In this document: one piece after another, positions 1-10,212 of the stretch
Layout: each line of letters opens with the position of its first letter
Numbering within the stretch: the stretch's first letter is position 1
Assembly (NCBI GenBank): GCA_037179335.1
Contig: JAKZHN010000001.1
Coordinates: 310,001 to 374,000, forward strand
DNA from: Cyclaneusma minus
Taxonomy: Eukaryota > Ascomycota > Leotiomycetes > Marthamycetales > Marthamycetaceae
Direction: 5' to 3'
Length of the DNA stretch: 64,000 nt
Program-made: the position numbers and the translations under genes
Notes under the pieces: generated by a model
What the model was told of the DNA's origin: nothing
The model's database searches: none
Seen by the model: only the letters and a program-made list of their open reading frames with translations

Positions 1-177
1 GACCTTGGGATCATCCATAGCAAACAATTCGTATATGCACCGCTCGTCAGCCTCAGCATAAGTCGTTGGCACAATTGGCCCATCTTGCCAATAGAAAGCG
101 CTCAGTTTGCGGCGAAGAACACCACGCACCTGGTGACACAGCGTCCAGGCTACAGACGTGTAACTCAAGTGACCTCT
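1..177 (-). CDS. Possible partial exon of a gene running off the left edge
   Basis: One minus-strand frame is open from an in-frame TGA (178-180) to the window edge. Its translation looks protein-like: it includes the stretches FYWQDGPIVPTTYAEADER and CIYELFAMDDPKV, with no stops and balanced codon use. No start codon or certain acceptor can be fixed, so the exon may begin anywhere after base 177. I do not recognise the family. Most of the gene would lie to the left of the window. It could also be a chance open frame, since it is only about 59 codons. Confidence 0.33.
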
Positions 178-2409
178 TCAGGCAGTTCGCTTCCGCACGT
201 CCTGTCCGTGGCCTCAATGTACTGCTTCGTCGACATTGACACATCATTTGCGTTCGGCCGAGCACACAAGTACTCGATGCTGACAGGCCGATTGAGCCAA
301 GTGTAACTGCCTTCTCGCCTGCTTCCAGAGTCTTGCACCGTGTTCTCGCTGGTTTTTGAGCGGCTAAGTGCCTGGCCGGACATGTGTTTTGCATGGCACG
401 ATGTACCTGCCGTCACTTGCAGCTTTTGCGCCGCGAGAGGCGGTTCTCGAAGATATATTTATTGGACTGCAGGACGTGCTGCTGATTGCCGTGCCTAGGT
501 CTCTGGCGCCCGGGTTCCCAGCGGCCGGCTTGCTTGCGCATAAGGCGGGAGCATGGCGTTGACGGCCGCTCGGGAGGCCATGGCCTGCACACCAGGATGG
601 ACCCTGAGGCCTGGTGAAAATGGAAGAAAGCTTTATCGGTAGGGAAATCACAGGACGACGGACGTATCTGGACCCTGGATTTCGGTCAACAATGGTAAAA
701 GCTTTGCAGAAAGTCATGGTTGTTGAAACGAAGAATTCGATCTCTCGAGACCCAGACCTCGATTTGGAGGAGAGTGCAAGACCATGAACAATGAACAGAA
801 GAGAACATGGGACTTAGGGACTTATGAAGTTTCACGTGAACCAATGGCCGACTGCGTAGCGCGAGGATGACAAAGTCCATGGGCATGATCTCGAGGGCTA
901 TGTCCCCATGTGGCAAAGAAGCACACCTCGACCCAGCCATCTGTGCTGCCACCAATCTGCCATAGTTGTACCGTTGTACAAGATGAAGGCCAGATCGTGC
1001 AGGAGACTCAAGCACACCTCCAGCCCTACGTAGGTGAGGGCTGAAGGAAGTGAAGCAGAGACTCGTGGTGTTTCAAATCTCATCTGAAGGTTCGAACCCC
1101 ATCATAGCCTCGAAACAGCTCCGTCCTCGTCTCGCCCCCAAACCCGAAATGTGAAGCCAAGCGTCCCTTCCACGTGCTTGGTTGGAACAGATGAGCAGGT
1201 GTAATTGAAGGCTGTCGGGAGAGAAGATGGTCACGTCGCCTGGCTGCGTAGAGAAGTACTTTAACAGACTCGCAAGGAAGAAAGCTCAAGGCTCAATGAT
1301 CAGCAGTACCTTGCGATTGTTTCAGTCATGAACCTGAAGATCAGGAATCTCCGCAGCATGCAACGCAGAAGCGAATGTGACCCGGAGCTTTTCGCATACC
1401 GACTCCCACAGCGGGACATATCAATCTCAAGACAAAAGTGAAAATTGCACCCACCACGTCAACCGGCGACCCTCTTGCATTTTAATAGCCCATCTGCCCA
1501 CTTGGACAATGCAACAATATAATCGGGCCGGACAAGCAGGAAGCTCCCTGAAGCAGAAGGTTTACGCGCAAATCCGAGCTATTTTGGGAACGGCAGCTCC
1601 AAAGTTCTGGCGCTGCACTCCGCGCTCGACTGTCCAGGCGCTCGGAGTCGGCGGGGCAGAGAAGCCGTTGGGTTAAGCCTCGTCGGCAGCTGTCACCATT
1701 CGCATCGGCATGAAGGCCGGTTGTCTTGAATTGTGTCGTTCTTCGGTATCGATGTCGTCGCAGGGTTGTTGTCTGAGACAGGACCCCGTCCGTGTGCGGT
1801 CGCCGGACCGATGAACTCATTCGCAGCCCCGCCGTGTGCCAAGATGTCAAGATATTATTAGAAGTCTGGTGCTGTCGAGAACAAGGCTGCGGGACAAAGT
1901 GTCTGCATGGGCGGTCGGGTCAGCTCGAGTGGCGGGCGAATGATGGGGGCTCTTTCGCGCGCCGTTTGCATCCTCCGCGCTGGGCTGGGCGGGATCAAGG
2001 GCGAGTCTCGCGGCTGGATTATTCGCAGTCTGGGGGTGAAGGCGATTGATGCGGGACGCGCCTTTGTTCCCGATGCTCCTTAGTAGCCCTTAGACGATGG
2101 CAGCGGCAGTATTTCGTAGTAGTAGTCTGGCACTTCTCTGGCAGCAGCAACATCCACACACCACCGCCCGCCAGCACGAAACGATCCTCTTGAAACATCG
2201 CTGTGCAGCACTCCCCGACTCGTACGCCTGAATTAGCATCCTCCATCCCGCTGCCAGCCTATCGCCTCCCTCCCAGCTGCGGCGCGCATACCTTACAGGC
2301 CATCCCTTATCCCGAGTGCATACAAAGGCATTATTTAGCTAAACTCCCCTTCAAAGGCGTCTTTGAGATCACATCGTGAGCTCCGGTCCACGAGCTCCAC
2401 TCCTCTTCA
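178..2409. other. Intergenic region, upstream of the 2410 gene
   Basis: I see no convincing gene on either strand; open frames here are short and compositionally random. The last 300 bases before 2410 are rich in C and T with few purine runs, as is usual for a fungal promoter and 5' leader. No repeat or RNA gene was recognised. Confidence 0.5.
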
Positions 2410-4955
2410 ATGCCCTTCGGATTTGGCACAAAGCATAGCAACCGCTCTCAACAGTCCCTGGAACAGGCCCTGGCGACGCAGCAGCAGCATTCTCCCACCG
2501 ACTCAGCCGCATCGTCGGGCCACGACAACCTCTACCAGTACCGACAACCGCCCCCCCAGCAGCAGTACAGCGACGAGCCCGACGACAGGCTCCTGTATGC
2601 GCCGCCGAGGACCAATAGCGGCCACGCTGACGATCCATCAACCCTCCCTGCCGACCAAGCTCCTACCCGCGACCAGTCACACCGTTACTCGCAGGTTTAC
2701 CCCACACAGCAAGTCCACTCCACCAACTCGCGGCCCAGCGCCTTTGACGACGCGACCGTCATCAACACCCAGAACGTGTACAATAACAACACCCAGCCAA
2801 GCATCTATCAGCCGCCGGTGGTCGAACAGAAGAAGAGCAAGTCTCGCTTCTTCCACCTGTCCAAATCCTCCCGCGACGCAAACTCCCGGCCCGCCTCGCC
2901 CAGTCAGTCTTATAGCAGTACGTCGGGCCTGGGTCGCAAAGCCTCCAAGCGCCACAAAGACAGCCCAGTCGGGGAATCTTTTTCTTCCTCGCAAATACCG
3001 TCTAGGCAGCTGCATTCTGGTTGGTCGCATCAAAGCTCTGAATCGCAGGTCGCTCGAGAGACCGAGAAGAGTGCTTTAGACGCTTATACCGTACAGACTG
3101 CTGGGGAAAACCAATACTCGGGCTCCTTTCAAGACCAGCAGCAGTTCCAGAATCCCAGGGCCCCTCCAACCCCACAAGAACCTACACTGCGCGTGGTTGA
3201 CGAGGACGCTGTACGCCAGCATTTTGCTGAACAGCAGAGGCAACAACTTCTAAACACTTCACAGATCTCCTTTGGTGGAGTATCGGAAACTTCGCAGCAT
3301 AGCCAATACTTCCGTCAGACTCAGCCCCCGAATCCAACTCAAGGCCTGTCCCCATTGGCGCTATCAGGCCTGGATACAAACTCTCCAGTATCGCATACTT
3401 CACCGGATGAGCTGAGAGAAGAACAAAGGCGTTCTCTTTCACAGCACAATTCTCCTGCCGAATCCTTCAATCCACAAGAATATCCCCAACGACCGTCTGT
3501 TGCACCAAGCCCCTTGGGACAACAACAGCAAGGACCTATGGCTCATCAGTCTGGATCGGCTGCCAATAGACGGTCAGTAGATCACAAACAAGCAGCTCCA
3601 TCAGGAAGCCGCGATGCCTCCCAAAACTTTCCACAACAGTTCGCTACCAATCAGCCCCCAACTCCTGGCTTGAGCCAAGCTCCTCCGCAGTCTGGCAACC
3701 CCCAGGGCTCAGGTTACAGAGGAGGTCCGCCTCAACGGGAACAAATTGTGACGACAGCTGGTGGCGAGCCAGGAAGAAATACGCCTTCACCGGCTGCAGA
3801 GAAACAAGAGCCTAGCGATGCACACAAGGAACTCTGTAAGTTATTGAAGGCACAGATGATTGTGGACACCACTAACCAACCATCAAAGTGATCAAATATA
3901 AAAAGGTCAAGGGATTGTATTTCGAGAGGACAGCTCAAGTCGAGCAGTTACAGAACACATTAGCGAATCAACGGATATCTCAGTCCCGAACATCATTAGA
4001 CGACTCGGAATACGGAACCCGTTTCAGTCGGCTCGATGGCGCAGTAAATAATCTAGCTTTCAACATTCGCAAAGACTGGTCTAAACTACCAGTATGGCTC
4101 TCCCCAGTCGTCAACACAGACGCAATAGGGAAAGGGCAAAAGGAAATGACGGCTGTCGGAAGAGCGTGCATATCACGCTGGCTATCCGATGAAATTTTCA
4201 ACCGCGTATTCCATCCCGGTCTGGAATCGGATCTTTCAATTCAGCTCAAAACTATAGAGCAGAATATCCGTCGCAACGCCCCATCCCATTCCAGCAAAGA
4301 AGAAGACGACAACCTGACCTCGAAAGTCGTCCAATGGCGGCTCGCTACCTTGGAAGGACTGAGTACCGTGCTGAATTCCGATACGAGCGCAGAACACCAA
4401 AACAATTTTATACAAATTTGCGTCAGTAACTTGACCGCATTGTTACTCGACTACCTGAATGAAAGCACGACCGAAGACGCCGTAAAGGGCAGCGTAGCAA
4501 CAATTATCGAGCTCGCCGTCGGCATCGCCTCGAACCTGCCTCTCGAGAGCCGCGACCTATCCATCACCTACCCGCTGCCCGGCGAAGCCATCGACGCCGA
4601 GCACATGAAAGTAGAAACCACACTCCCGCTGCTCGAAAATCCTGGACCGGATCTCAGCGACCGGGGCTCTTCCAACAGCGGGGAGAGCAGTCAGGAGCAT
4701 GATAGCAAGAGCCAGAAGGAGCGCAAGGAGAAGACGAAGAGCGGCATGCTGGCTGGGCTGATGGGCGGTGGTAGTTCGGCGTCGGCGAGAAAGGCTAGTA
4801 CTATCAGCACTGTGAGCCAGAGCGCGGCGAATAGCGTGGCGGGTGGCAATGGGCAGGGTGATGGGGAGCAGAAAGTGCGCTTTGCGGGCTTCGTGGGGGT
4901 GGAGGTTAGGGGGAGGCAGATTCTGGTCAAGGCGCCTGTATGGACTACATCGTGA
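2410..4955 (+). CDS. Conserved fungal protein with disordered Q/S/P-rich N-terminus, function unknown
   Basis: Two exons, 2410-3835 and 3889-4955, encode about 830 residues. The 53-base intron has a GTAAGT donor, an ACTAAC branch site and a CAAAG acceptor. Splicing makes a split Leu codon and joins the frames; without it the frame ends at a TGA just past the acceptor. Residues 1-470 are low complexity, rich in Gln, Ser, Pro and Asn, with poly-Gln runs and the basic patch KKSKSRFFHLSKSSR. The C-terminal half is ordered and mostly helical. Its segments LDGAVNNLAFNIRKDW and KEMTAVGRACISRWLSDEIF look like those I recall from uncharacterised ascomycete proteins. The tail is again charged and Ser/Gly-rich. 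There is no signal peptide or membrane segment, so it is probably cytosolic or nuclear. I assign no function. Confidence 0.85.
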
Positions 4956-5711
4956 GTGTTATGGACGAGGATTGATTCTTTGGCGGCTGCTTGAGCGAGA
5001 TGGTTACGGAAGTCTGTCCACGACTTTGTGTGTGTGACGACGTCTTGTGTGTGTGTGTGTCTTGTTTTCTATTCTTTGTACATGCTACGATACCTTTTTC
5101 CGTTTTTGGCGTGTGTGTGTGCTCTGGTTGGGCTGTGGGAATTAGTCACAAAGACGGGTTTGTGGACTGGTTTTGGCGGATTCGTGGATAGGCATGGATA
5201 GATCCGATCAGGAGGAATTTAAGAAGTAGGAGGTTCCAGTAACTCAAATGAGCTTGCGCCCCCACGTTTCTGTGCTGGCTGCAGCGGAGGTCTTGCCATT
5301 GTGCTATTTTGCTTTGATTTGTGAAGTCCATTCTCCAGGGCCTTCGGCAAAGCTTGGGGATCTGTAAGCGCTTCTACTTCGCTAGCAAGCATGCTGGGTA
5401 TGAGATTCCCACCAAAATGTCAGCCTGCCATATCAGGCAGCAGCACTAGCTCCTTTGTTAGCGCCATACCCAGCTCCATAAGAGCTGGGCCTTAGCTAGC
5501 CTTCCCAATGTAAGCACCTATGTCCCTCAATACAAAAGGCGTGTTTTTCAGTTATGCGACACCGAACAAAGCTGCTCGCGCCGATTACAAATTCCCAGCC
5601 TGTTTTTGGCTTTTCTTTTGGTTTCGCCAGTCCCAGCCAGCATTTTAGCGATTGGCTGTTAAATCCAATTTCATGCTCCAATCAAAAAGCAGGCGTGTAC
5701 ACACACATATA
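4956..5711. other. Intergenic region with TG-rich 3' flank and possible old repeat debris
   Basis: The 3' flank of the preceding gene carries imperfect TG microsatellites around 5025-5065 and 5110-5122. From about 5340 to 5520 there are short repeated AGCTGGGC/CTTAGCTAGC motifs. These may be remnants of an old mobile element but cannot be classified. No coding region is supported. Confidence 0.4.
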
Positions 5712-5860
5712 CAGTGGGAGGAAAAAAGTCTAAGTACGGCCTGTAGTCTCTGCTGGATTGCGAATATTTCAAATAAGGTAACCAGAAATATTTCCAATAT
5801 AGATCCAACAGAGATTATATATAAGCCTTGTTCAGTTTTTTTTTTTTTCCCCACCCACTG
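5712..5860. mobile_element. MITE copy 1 (Tc1/mariner-like, TA target), short degenerate copy
   Basis: The element begins CAGTGGGAGGAAAAAAGTC and ends TTTCCCCACCCACTG, flanked by TA on both sides (5710-5711 and 5861-5862). It shares the terminal inverted repeat and the GCGAATATT-type core start with the copies at 10213 and 11689, but is only 149 bases. Its right terminus is altered by a run of 14 T. It has no coding capacity. It lies about 54 bases beyond the 3' end of the tRNA-Val gene, just past that gene's T-tract terminator. A TA target with CAG..CTG termini indicates mobilisation by a Tc1/mariner-type transposase. Confidence 0.8.
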
Positions 5861-5914
5861 TACCAACCCACCAAAAAAGACTTGGGCAAAAACTGAAACA
5901 AGAACAAAAAGACG

Positions 5915-6000
5915 TGACCAGACTGGGGCTCGATCCCAGGACCTTATCGGAATACAACTGAATGTTAACGATACGTGATAACCAACTACACCATCCGGCC
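5915..6000 (-). tRNA. tRNA-Val (anticodon AAC) with a 12-base intron
   Basis: The minus strand folds as a full cloverleaf. The acceptor stem GGCCGGA pairs with TCTGGTC (two G-T wobbles), with discriminator A. The D arm is GTG/CAC, and the anticodon stem TATCG pairs perfectly with CGATA. The T arm is CTGGG-ATCGAGC-CCCAG. The anticodon loop TTAACA..C has anticodon AAC and is split after position 37 by a 12-base intron, the canonical eukaryotic nuclear position. A run of five T, a Pol III terminator, follows the 3' end at 5910-5906. Confidence 0.88.
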
Positions 6001-7361
6001 GATGTGTGATTATATCGGATTTTGGTAAATAATTGGGTGCGCAAAATGTCTGGCGTTTTTCTAAGTGTTAATTGTTAATACATTTTTCACTTTTCACTTT
6101 AGACTACACCACACGGCCTTTGCTTTAATATTGGTTTAGCTGGGTTTTAGGTAATTGATGGGAATGTCGGATAACACGGGACAAGAAAAAAGAGGAAATT
6201 ATATAACAGCTGGTATTCATAAGCGGCCGATATGAGATTGTGTCGCATTTTGGTAATCGTGGGCCCTTCGTTTTTCCCACCACTGTTCTACAGGTGCTAT
6301 TGGGGCTTTCAAGCGCTTTTTAGCTGTCTATTTGTGCCGTTTAAACTTTTGCAAAACCTTAAATAATGCCCAGTCAGCCTTATGCAAGGCAATAAACACA
6401 CTATGGGTGCGTAAATGGCTGCGCAATTGCAAGCGGACTTTCTTAAAGAGTTTCTAAAATATAGCTTTAGTCCAGCCATTAAAAATTCCTCCGAAATTAT
6501 GCCAGAATCCGGCAGGCTGTATGCCTGGCATTCCAGCAAAATGTATATATTTGAAGGCATATCCATCCAGCAGCTCAATTGTATGGGTATTCTGGTTCTC
6601 AACCTGGAGTCTTGTTTTTGTAGGGAGCCGGGCGGGGGCTGTGTTCTTGACGGGAGGGATTTTGAAGCTAGACGGGAGCTTTATTCTTAAAGGAGCCGGG
6701 CGGGGACTGTATTTTTGGAGCTGGCGGAGCTTTTGGAAGGTTTTGAACGCTGGCGGAGCTTTGTGCGGGATATTCTTCACATTGGCGTGCTTTTGGAGGG
6801 TGGCAGTTTTTGGCTGTAAAGCCTTGAGTGAGGAAGTTGCGCAAGGCGCAGGTTCGCAGGGTAAGGAAGTGCTGCGCAGGAAGCAGGAATTACAGGGCTG
6901 GTTGTTGATAAGGGAGGTTGTTAGCCAGGCCAGAAACACTTTGTTGCAGCGTTGGGTTCTCGAAGCTATTGCTGAAATTGTTGGCGCAAGGCCAGCTTTA
7001 AAAGAACACCGTGGAAAGGGCCTTTGAGGGCGAAGTGAATCGTTTAAGGACTGGAGACTGCGCGTGGACGGTTGGTGTGTTGAAGTTCCAAGGCTTCAAG
7101 TCCGGAGGAGCCGTGTTGCGGTTGTTTTTGCGTGATGGACGCGTAATATTGAATAGAGTTATTGACAAGATCCGTCAGCTTCAATCTTTGAGAATTGGAC
7201 TCTTTTTTTAGCGAGTTGTTGATTTGGGCGGTCAGAAAGCTGCGCAGGGAGCCCTTAGCATATTCAAGGGCTGCTTGGTGGCTTGCGCCAGACAGTTCTT
7301 GAGTGTCTCTTCAGTTGGGCCTTGCCAATTTATGCTCTCCGGTGGGGAGAACACTAATTAG
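6001..7361. other. Degenerate transposon-like region, no intact gene
   Basis: This AT-rich tract lacks an intact gene. The minus strand between about 6454 and 6939 holds an open frame of about 160 residues, rich in Lys, Pro and Ala (for example LPTKTRLQVENQ). It has no recognisable domain and may be an element-derived fragment. A sequence resembling the 5' end of the neighbouring tRNA-Val (GGCCGTGTGGTGTAGTC) lies on the minus strand at 6102-6118. The region probably contains old retroelement remains, because LTR-like sequences follow at 7362 and 8078. Confidence 0.4.
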
Positions 7362-8280
7362 TGTCGGTTCACCGGAATCAGGGTGCTAGCACTCAAATGG
7401 GACGGTCCGACAGGGTGTGTATTCATGTCTGGGGAGAGAGCTTGGGGTATTTCGGAGTAGTAGGGCTGCCACTAGGTGGTCTTGGAGGATGTCGTTCTTT
7501 GGCCAGTTTGGCTTGTTTCTCTTGTGACTGGGTGGGAGTCAGGACTTGAAGAGCGGGCGGGGCTCTGTGCTTGTGCTGCGCAGTTGGTTCAGATCTGAAG
7601 GACACAGATCTGGGACTTGAAGCTGCAAGGTTGGGAAGGACCTTGCTGGAATTTTGAGGGTGGCGGGTGTTTGTTGTTGTTTGGTGCTGGCGCGTAGACA
7701 GTTCAGATCCACCTAGAGCTGAATAAATAATTCAGGATGTGGCGCTAAAAAGTGTCGCGCTTATTCACGTGATAGACGCAGGAGGTCAGCGACGGCGGCT
7801 TGGTTTTGGAAATCAGCAGAGCACAGCTTAAAGCTGGGTGCTGAATCTAGGACAACAAAGTCCCCAAGGCCACTAGATTCTCCTTCAAACCTCAGTTCAG
7901 GAACTGCCTAGAGTTGAACAAACAACTCAGAATGCAGCTTGAGACCTGAAAGGCAACAAAGCCTCTGAAATTTGTTAGCACAGAGCTGGTTAGCACACAA
8001 CAAAGTGCGCAAGACCCAGGTGTCTCTTCTTTTGGTTCTTCGCCAATCAGTTGCCCTTAAGTAGGGACAACTGACAGTGTCGGGAACCTAAGGGTTCGGG
8101 GTTCTACTGGAGTAGCGTAGCGTTCAAGGGTGTGTATTCGTCTACAGAGGGGGCTTGGCGCGGTGCGGAGCTCCCTTATAAAGCGATTCCCAGTGGCTGC
8201 CTAAGGCAGCCACACTAGTCCCAACAGCAAGGGTCCAAGGTTTGTATGAAGCAAGCCACCAAGTGGGAGTTGAAGTTAGG
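7362..8280. mobile_element. LTR-retrotransposon debris with two related LTR-like starts
   Basis: Two segments, starting at 7362 (TGTCGGTTCACCGG) and 8078 (TGTCGGGAACCTAAGGG), both begin TGTCGG. About 70 bases in, both carry GGGTGTGTATTC followed by a G-rich stretch and a GCTTGG motif. Between them, two direct repeats at about 7699-7742 and 7893-7936 share CAGTTCAG..CCTAGAG.TGAA.AAA.AA and differ mostly by C/T or G/A changes. I read this as nested or rearranged LTR-element remains. No gag or pol frame survives, and borders and target duplications are not visible. Confidence 0.4.
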
Positions 8281-8475
8281 TACTGAAAGTATTCCAAGTT
8301 ACTAAAAGTATTTCAAGTGATGGGAGTATTCCGAGTAATCGGGGATATCCCAAATAACTGGGAATATTCCAAGTGATTGGAAAACGTGAATATTTGAGAT
8401 AATTGCAAATATTTCAAGTAATTCGAAATATTCCCAGTGATTGGAGAGTATTTCAAGTGATTGGGAATATTGTTA
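8281..8475. repeat. 19-bp tandem satellite array A (unit near ATTGGGAATATTCCAAGTA)
   Basis: About ten degenerate copies of a 19-base unit sit head to tail. Successive units read ACTGAAAGTATTCCAAGTT, ACTAAAAGTATTTCAAGTG, ACTGGGAATATTCCAAGTG and ATTGCAAATATTTCAAGTA. The unit centre GGAATATTCC is palindromic. The same unit forms the core of the MITEs at 10213 and 11689, but here no CAGTGGG termini flank the array. Confidence 0.8.
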
Positions 8476-8660
8476 TGTACCGAACAAGCTTAGTCTGTAT
8501 GCGATTTCAAAATTCCAGATGCGATCTAGCGACTCCCTTCTTTTATGCAGAAACGAGCAAAGAACATCTGCCATGAAGTGCAGGCAGCGAGCCAAACACA
8601 ACAGACCAACCAAGTTGTGTGATCAGTCAGAGTCCGATGATCTCTGAACAGGACTAGGCT

Positions 8661-9825
8661 CTAGCTAGATTCCGAGCCTTTCAGTTCCAAATACTGCTCT
8701 ACAACTTCAGTAACCAAGTCCTCCCAACTCTTATGTCCGGTGCCATCTCGTTTCTGCCGAACACAAAGCCTGGGATCACGTGCGTGATATTGAAGTGTGA
8801 CGAAGGTATCGGCGTAGTTGATGGCACCAACCTTGGCGCCCATGTAGGCGGCAAATGCGTCAGGAAAAGGACCCTGGATTGTCGAGACTCGAGATGAGGC
8901 TGTTATGATGACTCCCGGAATGGGGGGAACTGCCATGTTTGAGACAATGGACGAGGTTACAACGACTCATTTCAGAGTTGAGCTTGTCAGAGCCGAGGCG
9001 AGGAAGTTCTGGGTGCCCTTGACACCAGGCTCCTAGATCTCTCTCTTGAGGTCCTTGACGTAGGGATTTGGGGGCGGTGATGCGGTGTGAATGGCGTATG
9101 CTACACCTTCCAAAGCATCATCATAAGCACCCTCTTGGAGAACGTCCGGGACTATGACGGTAGTGAGTTTGTCCCCCGGCGAGAGCTTCTGGATGGCTGG
9201 CTTGGAAAGAAGAGCAGCTGATGTTCCTGCAGAGCGTACCGCTGTCGGTAACAGTTAGCTTGAGTACAGGCTACCAAGTTGACTCGATGCTTCGCCGGAG
9301 TTCTTCTGCTAAGCGCCGGGGAGAGGAATAAAATGATTGAACGCGTGGAAATAATAATGTGAGCCCGCAAGACACTCTTGTCCACCATCCTCTCACCCCC
9401 TTTTCTAAACTCCGTTCTCTCAAGTGTTCATCATTTTATAAATTCTCAATTCTATTATCAACCATGTCGCGAATTGGATATCTGGGCAGAAAATACTAAG
9501 GGAAATTACGTAAGCAAAAACAAACAGCTAAAAAAAAGCAAAAAAAAAGTGGCTTAGTACAGTGCTCGAACCGGACCACAATTCTCTGCCCATGGAACTT
9601 ACCAAGAATTGTATATGGCCAAGGGAAATACCAATGGAAATTACGCTCCCCCACCGACTAAGTTATTGATCCAGCTCAGAAACGTTTTTATATACCACAG
9701 TCACATGTCACAGAGCCAAATTTCGCGGCTCGGACACTGAAGCCTGAACGAAGTGCTTCCCGAACCACGGCGGAACCGACAAAGCCAGTGGCTCCAGAGA
9801 CAAGAACTTGTGGTCTTCGAGACAT
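8661..9825 (-). pseudogene. Broken extended-SDR gene (NAD(P)-dependent epimerase/ketoreductase type)
   Basis: The N-terminus starts at an ATG at 9825-9823 and reads QVLVSGATGFVGSAVV, the GxxGxxG Rossmann motif of extended short-chain dehydrogenases. This frame is lost near 9706. Homology resumes near 9240 with DDALEGVAYAIHTASPPP and then VVVTSS, and continues to the YMGAK stretch, which matches the Tyr-x-x-x-Lys catalytic motif. Lesions seen: an insertion-like 460-base gap containing a tRNA-like sequence; an in-frame TAG at 9035-9033; an in-frame TGA at 8969-8967, just before VVVTSS; and an apparent deletion of the middle domain, because the YMGAK region runs almost directly into a C-terminal helix (VTEVVEQYLELKG). 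Both stops can be explained by one C-to-T change each (CAG and CGA). The family reduces ketones or flavanone-like substrates; this copy cannot make an enzyme. Confidence 0.65.
9549..9630 (-). other. tRNA-like (SINE-like) relic with B-box and T-tract
   Basis: On the minus strand an A-box-like segment (TTGGTAAGTTCC) is followed at tRNA spacing by GGTTCGAGCAC, a match to the Pol III B-box, and then by a run of T. The T arm does not pair well and no full cloverleaf forms, so it is not a working tRNA. The same GGTTCGAGCAC[CT]GTAC string occurs near 53043, also followed by T runs. It lies inside the gap of the broken SDR gene. Confidence 0.35.
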
Positions 9826-10212
9826 GATGGTATAGGCGAAACAGCAAGTGCTGCAGAATACAGTATTAAAAACTCAGGACACGAGGCAAAAGTGAAGTGG
9901 TTCAGAGGCTTTCCAGAGATGGGACTGGAATCTTGAACATGGAAGTTGTTGTACCTAGCTGCAACCTACCCTTGCCATCTCACATGCGGAAGCAGTTTTG
10001 TGGCGCAGCACAAGACAACTACATCATTCGGCCGTTTAGTAGATGTTAAACTAGGTCTGAATGCCAGTCCTACAGTATCATGTAAGGTCGGGAGAAGTTG
10101 GTTTGCGGCATGATGTTCGAGGTAGAGGAATTGGCCTCAAGTGTCCGGATTTCTTGCGATAGGAGGCGAGGATTAGTATAGTGATCAAATGACCTGGATC
10201 CAGTAATAACTA
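9826..10212. other. Intergenic, with a possible tRNA 5'-half relic
   Basis: No gene is seen. On the minus strand at 10034-10016 the sequence GGCCGAATGATGTAGTTG resembles the acceptor and D-arm half of the tRNA-Val at 5915-6000, but no matching 3' half is convincing. Confidence 0.35.

Noticed and set aside
2363..3079. 238-codon plus-strand open frame overlapping the first gene
   Set aside because: It lies in another frame of the Q/S/P-rich exon; its composition is a by-product of the biased codons of the real gene.
8281..8475. CRISPR-like array
   Set aside because: The 19-base units abut with no unique spacers and the genome is fungal; it is a tandem satellite.
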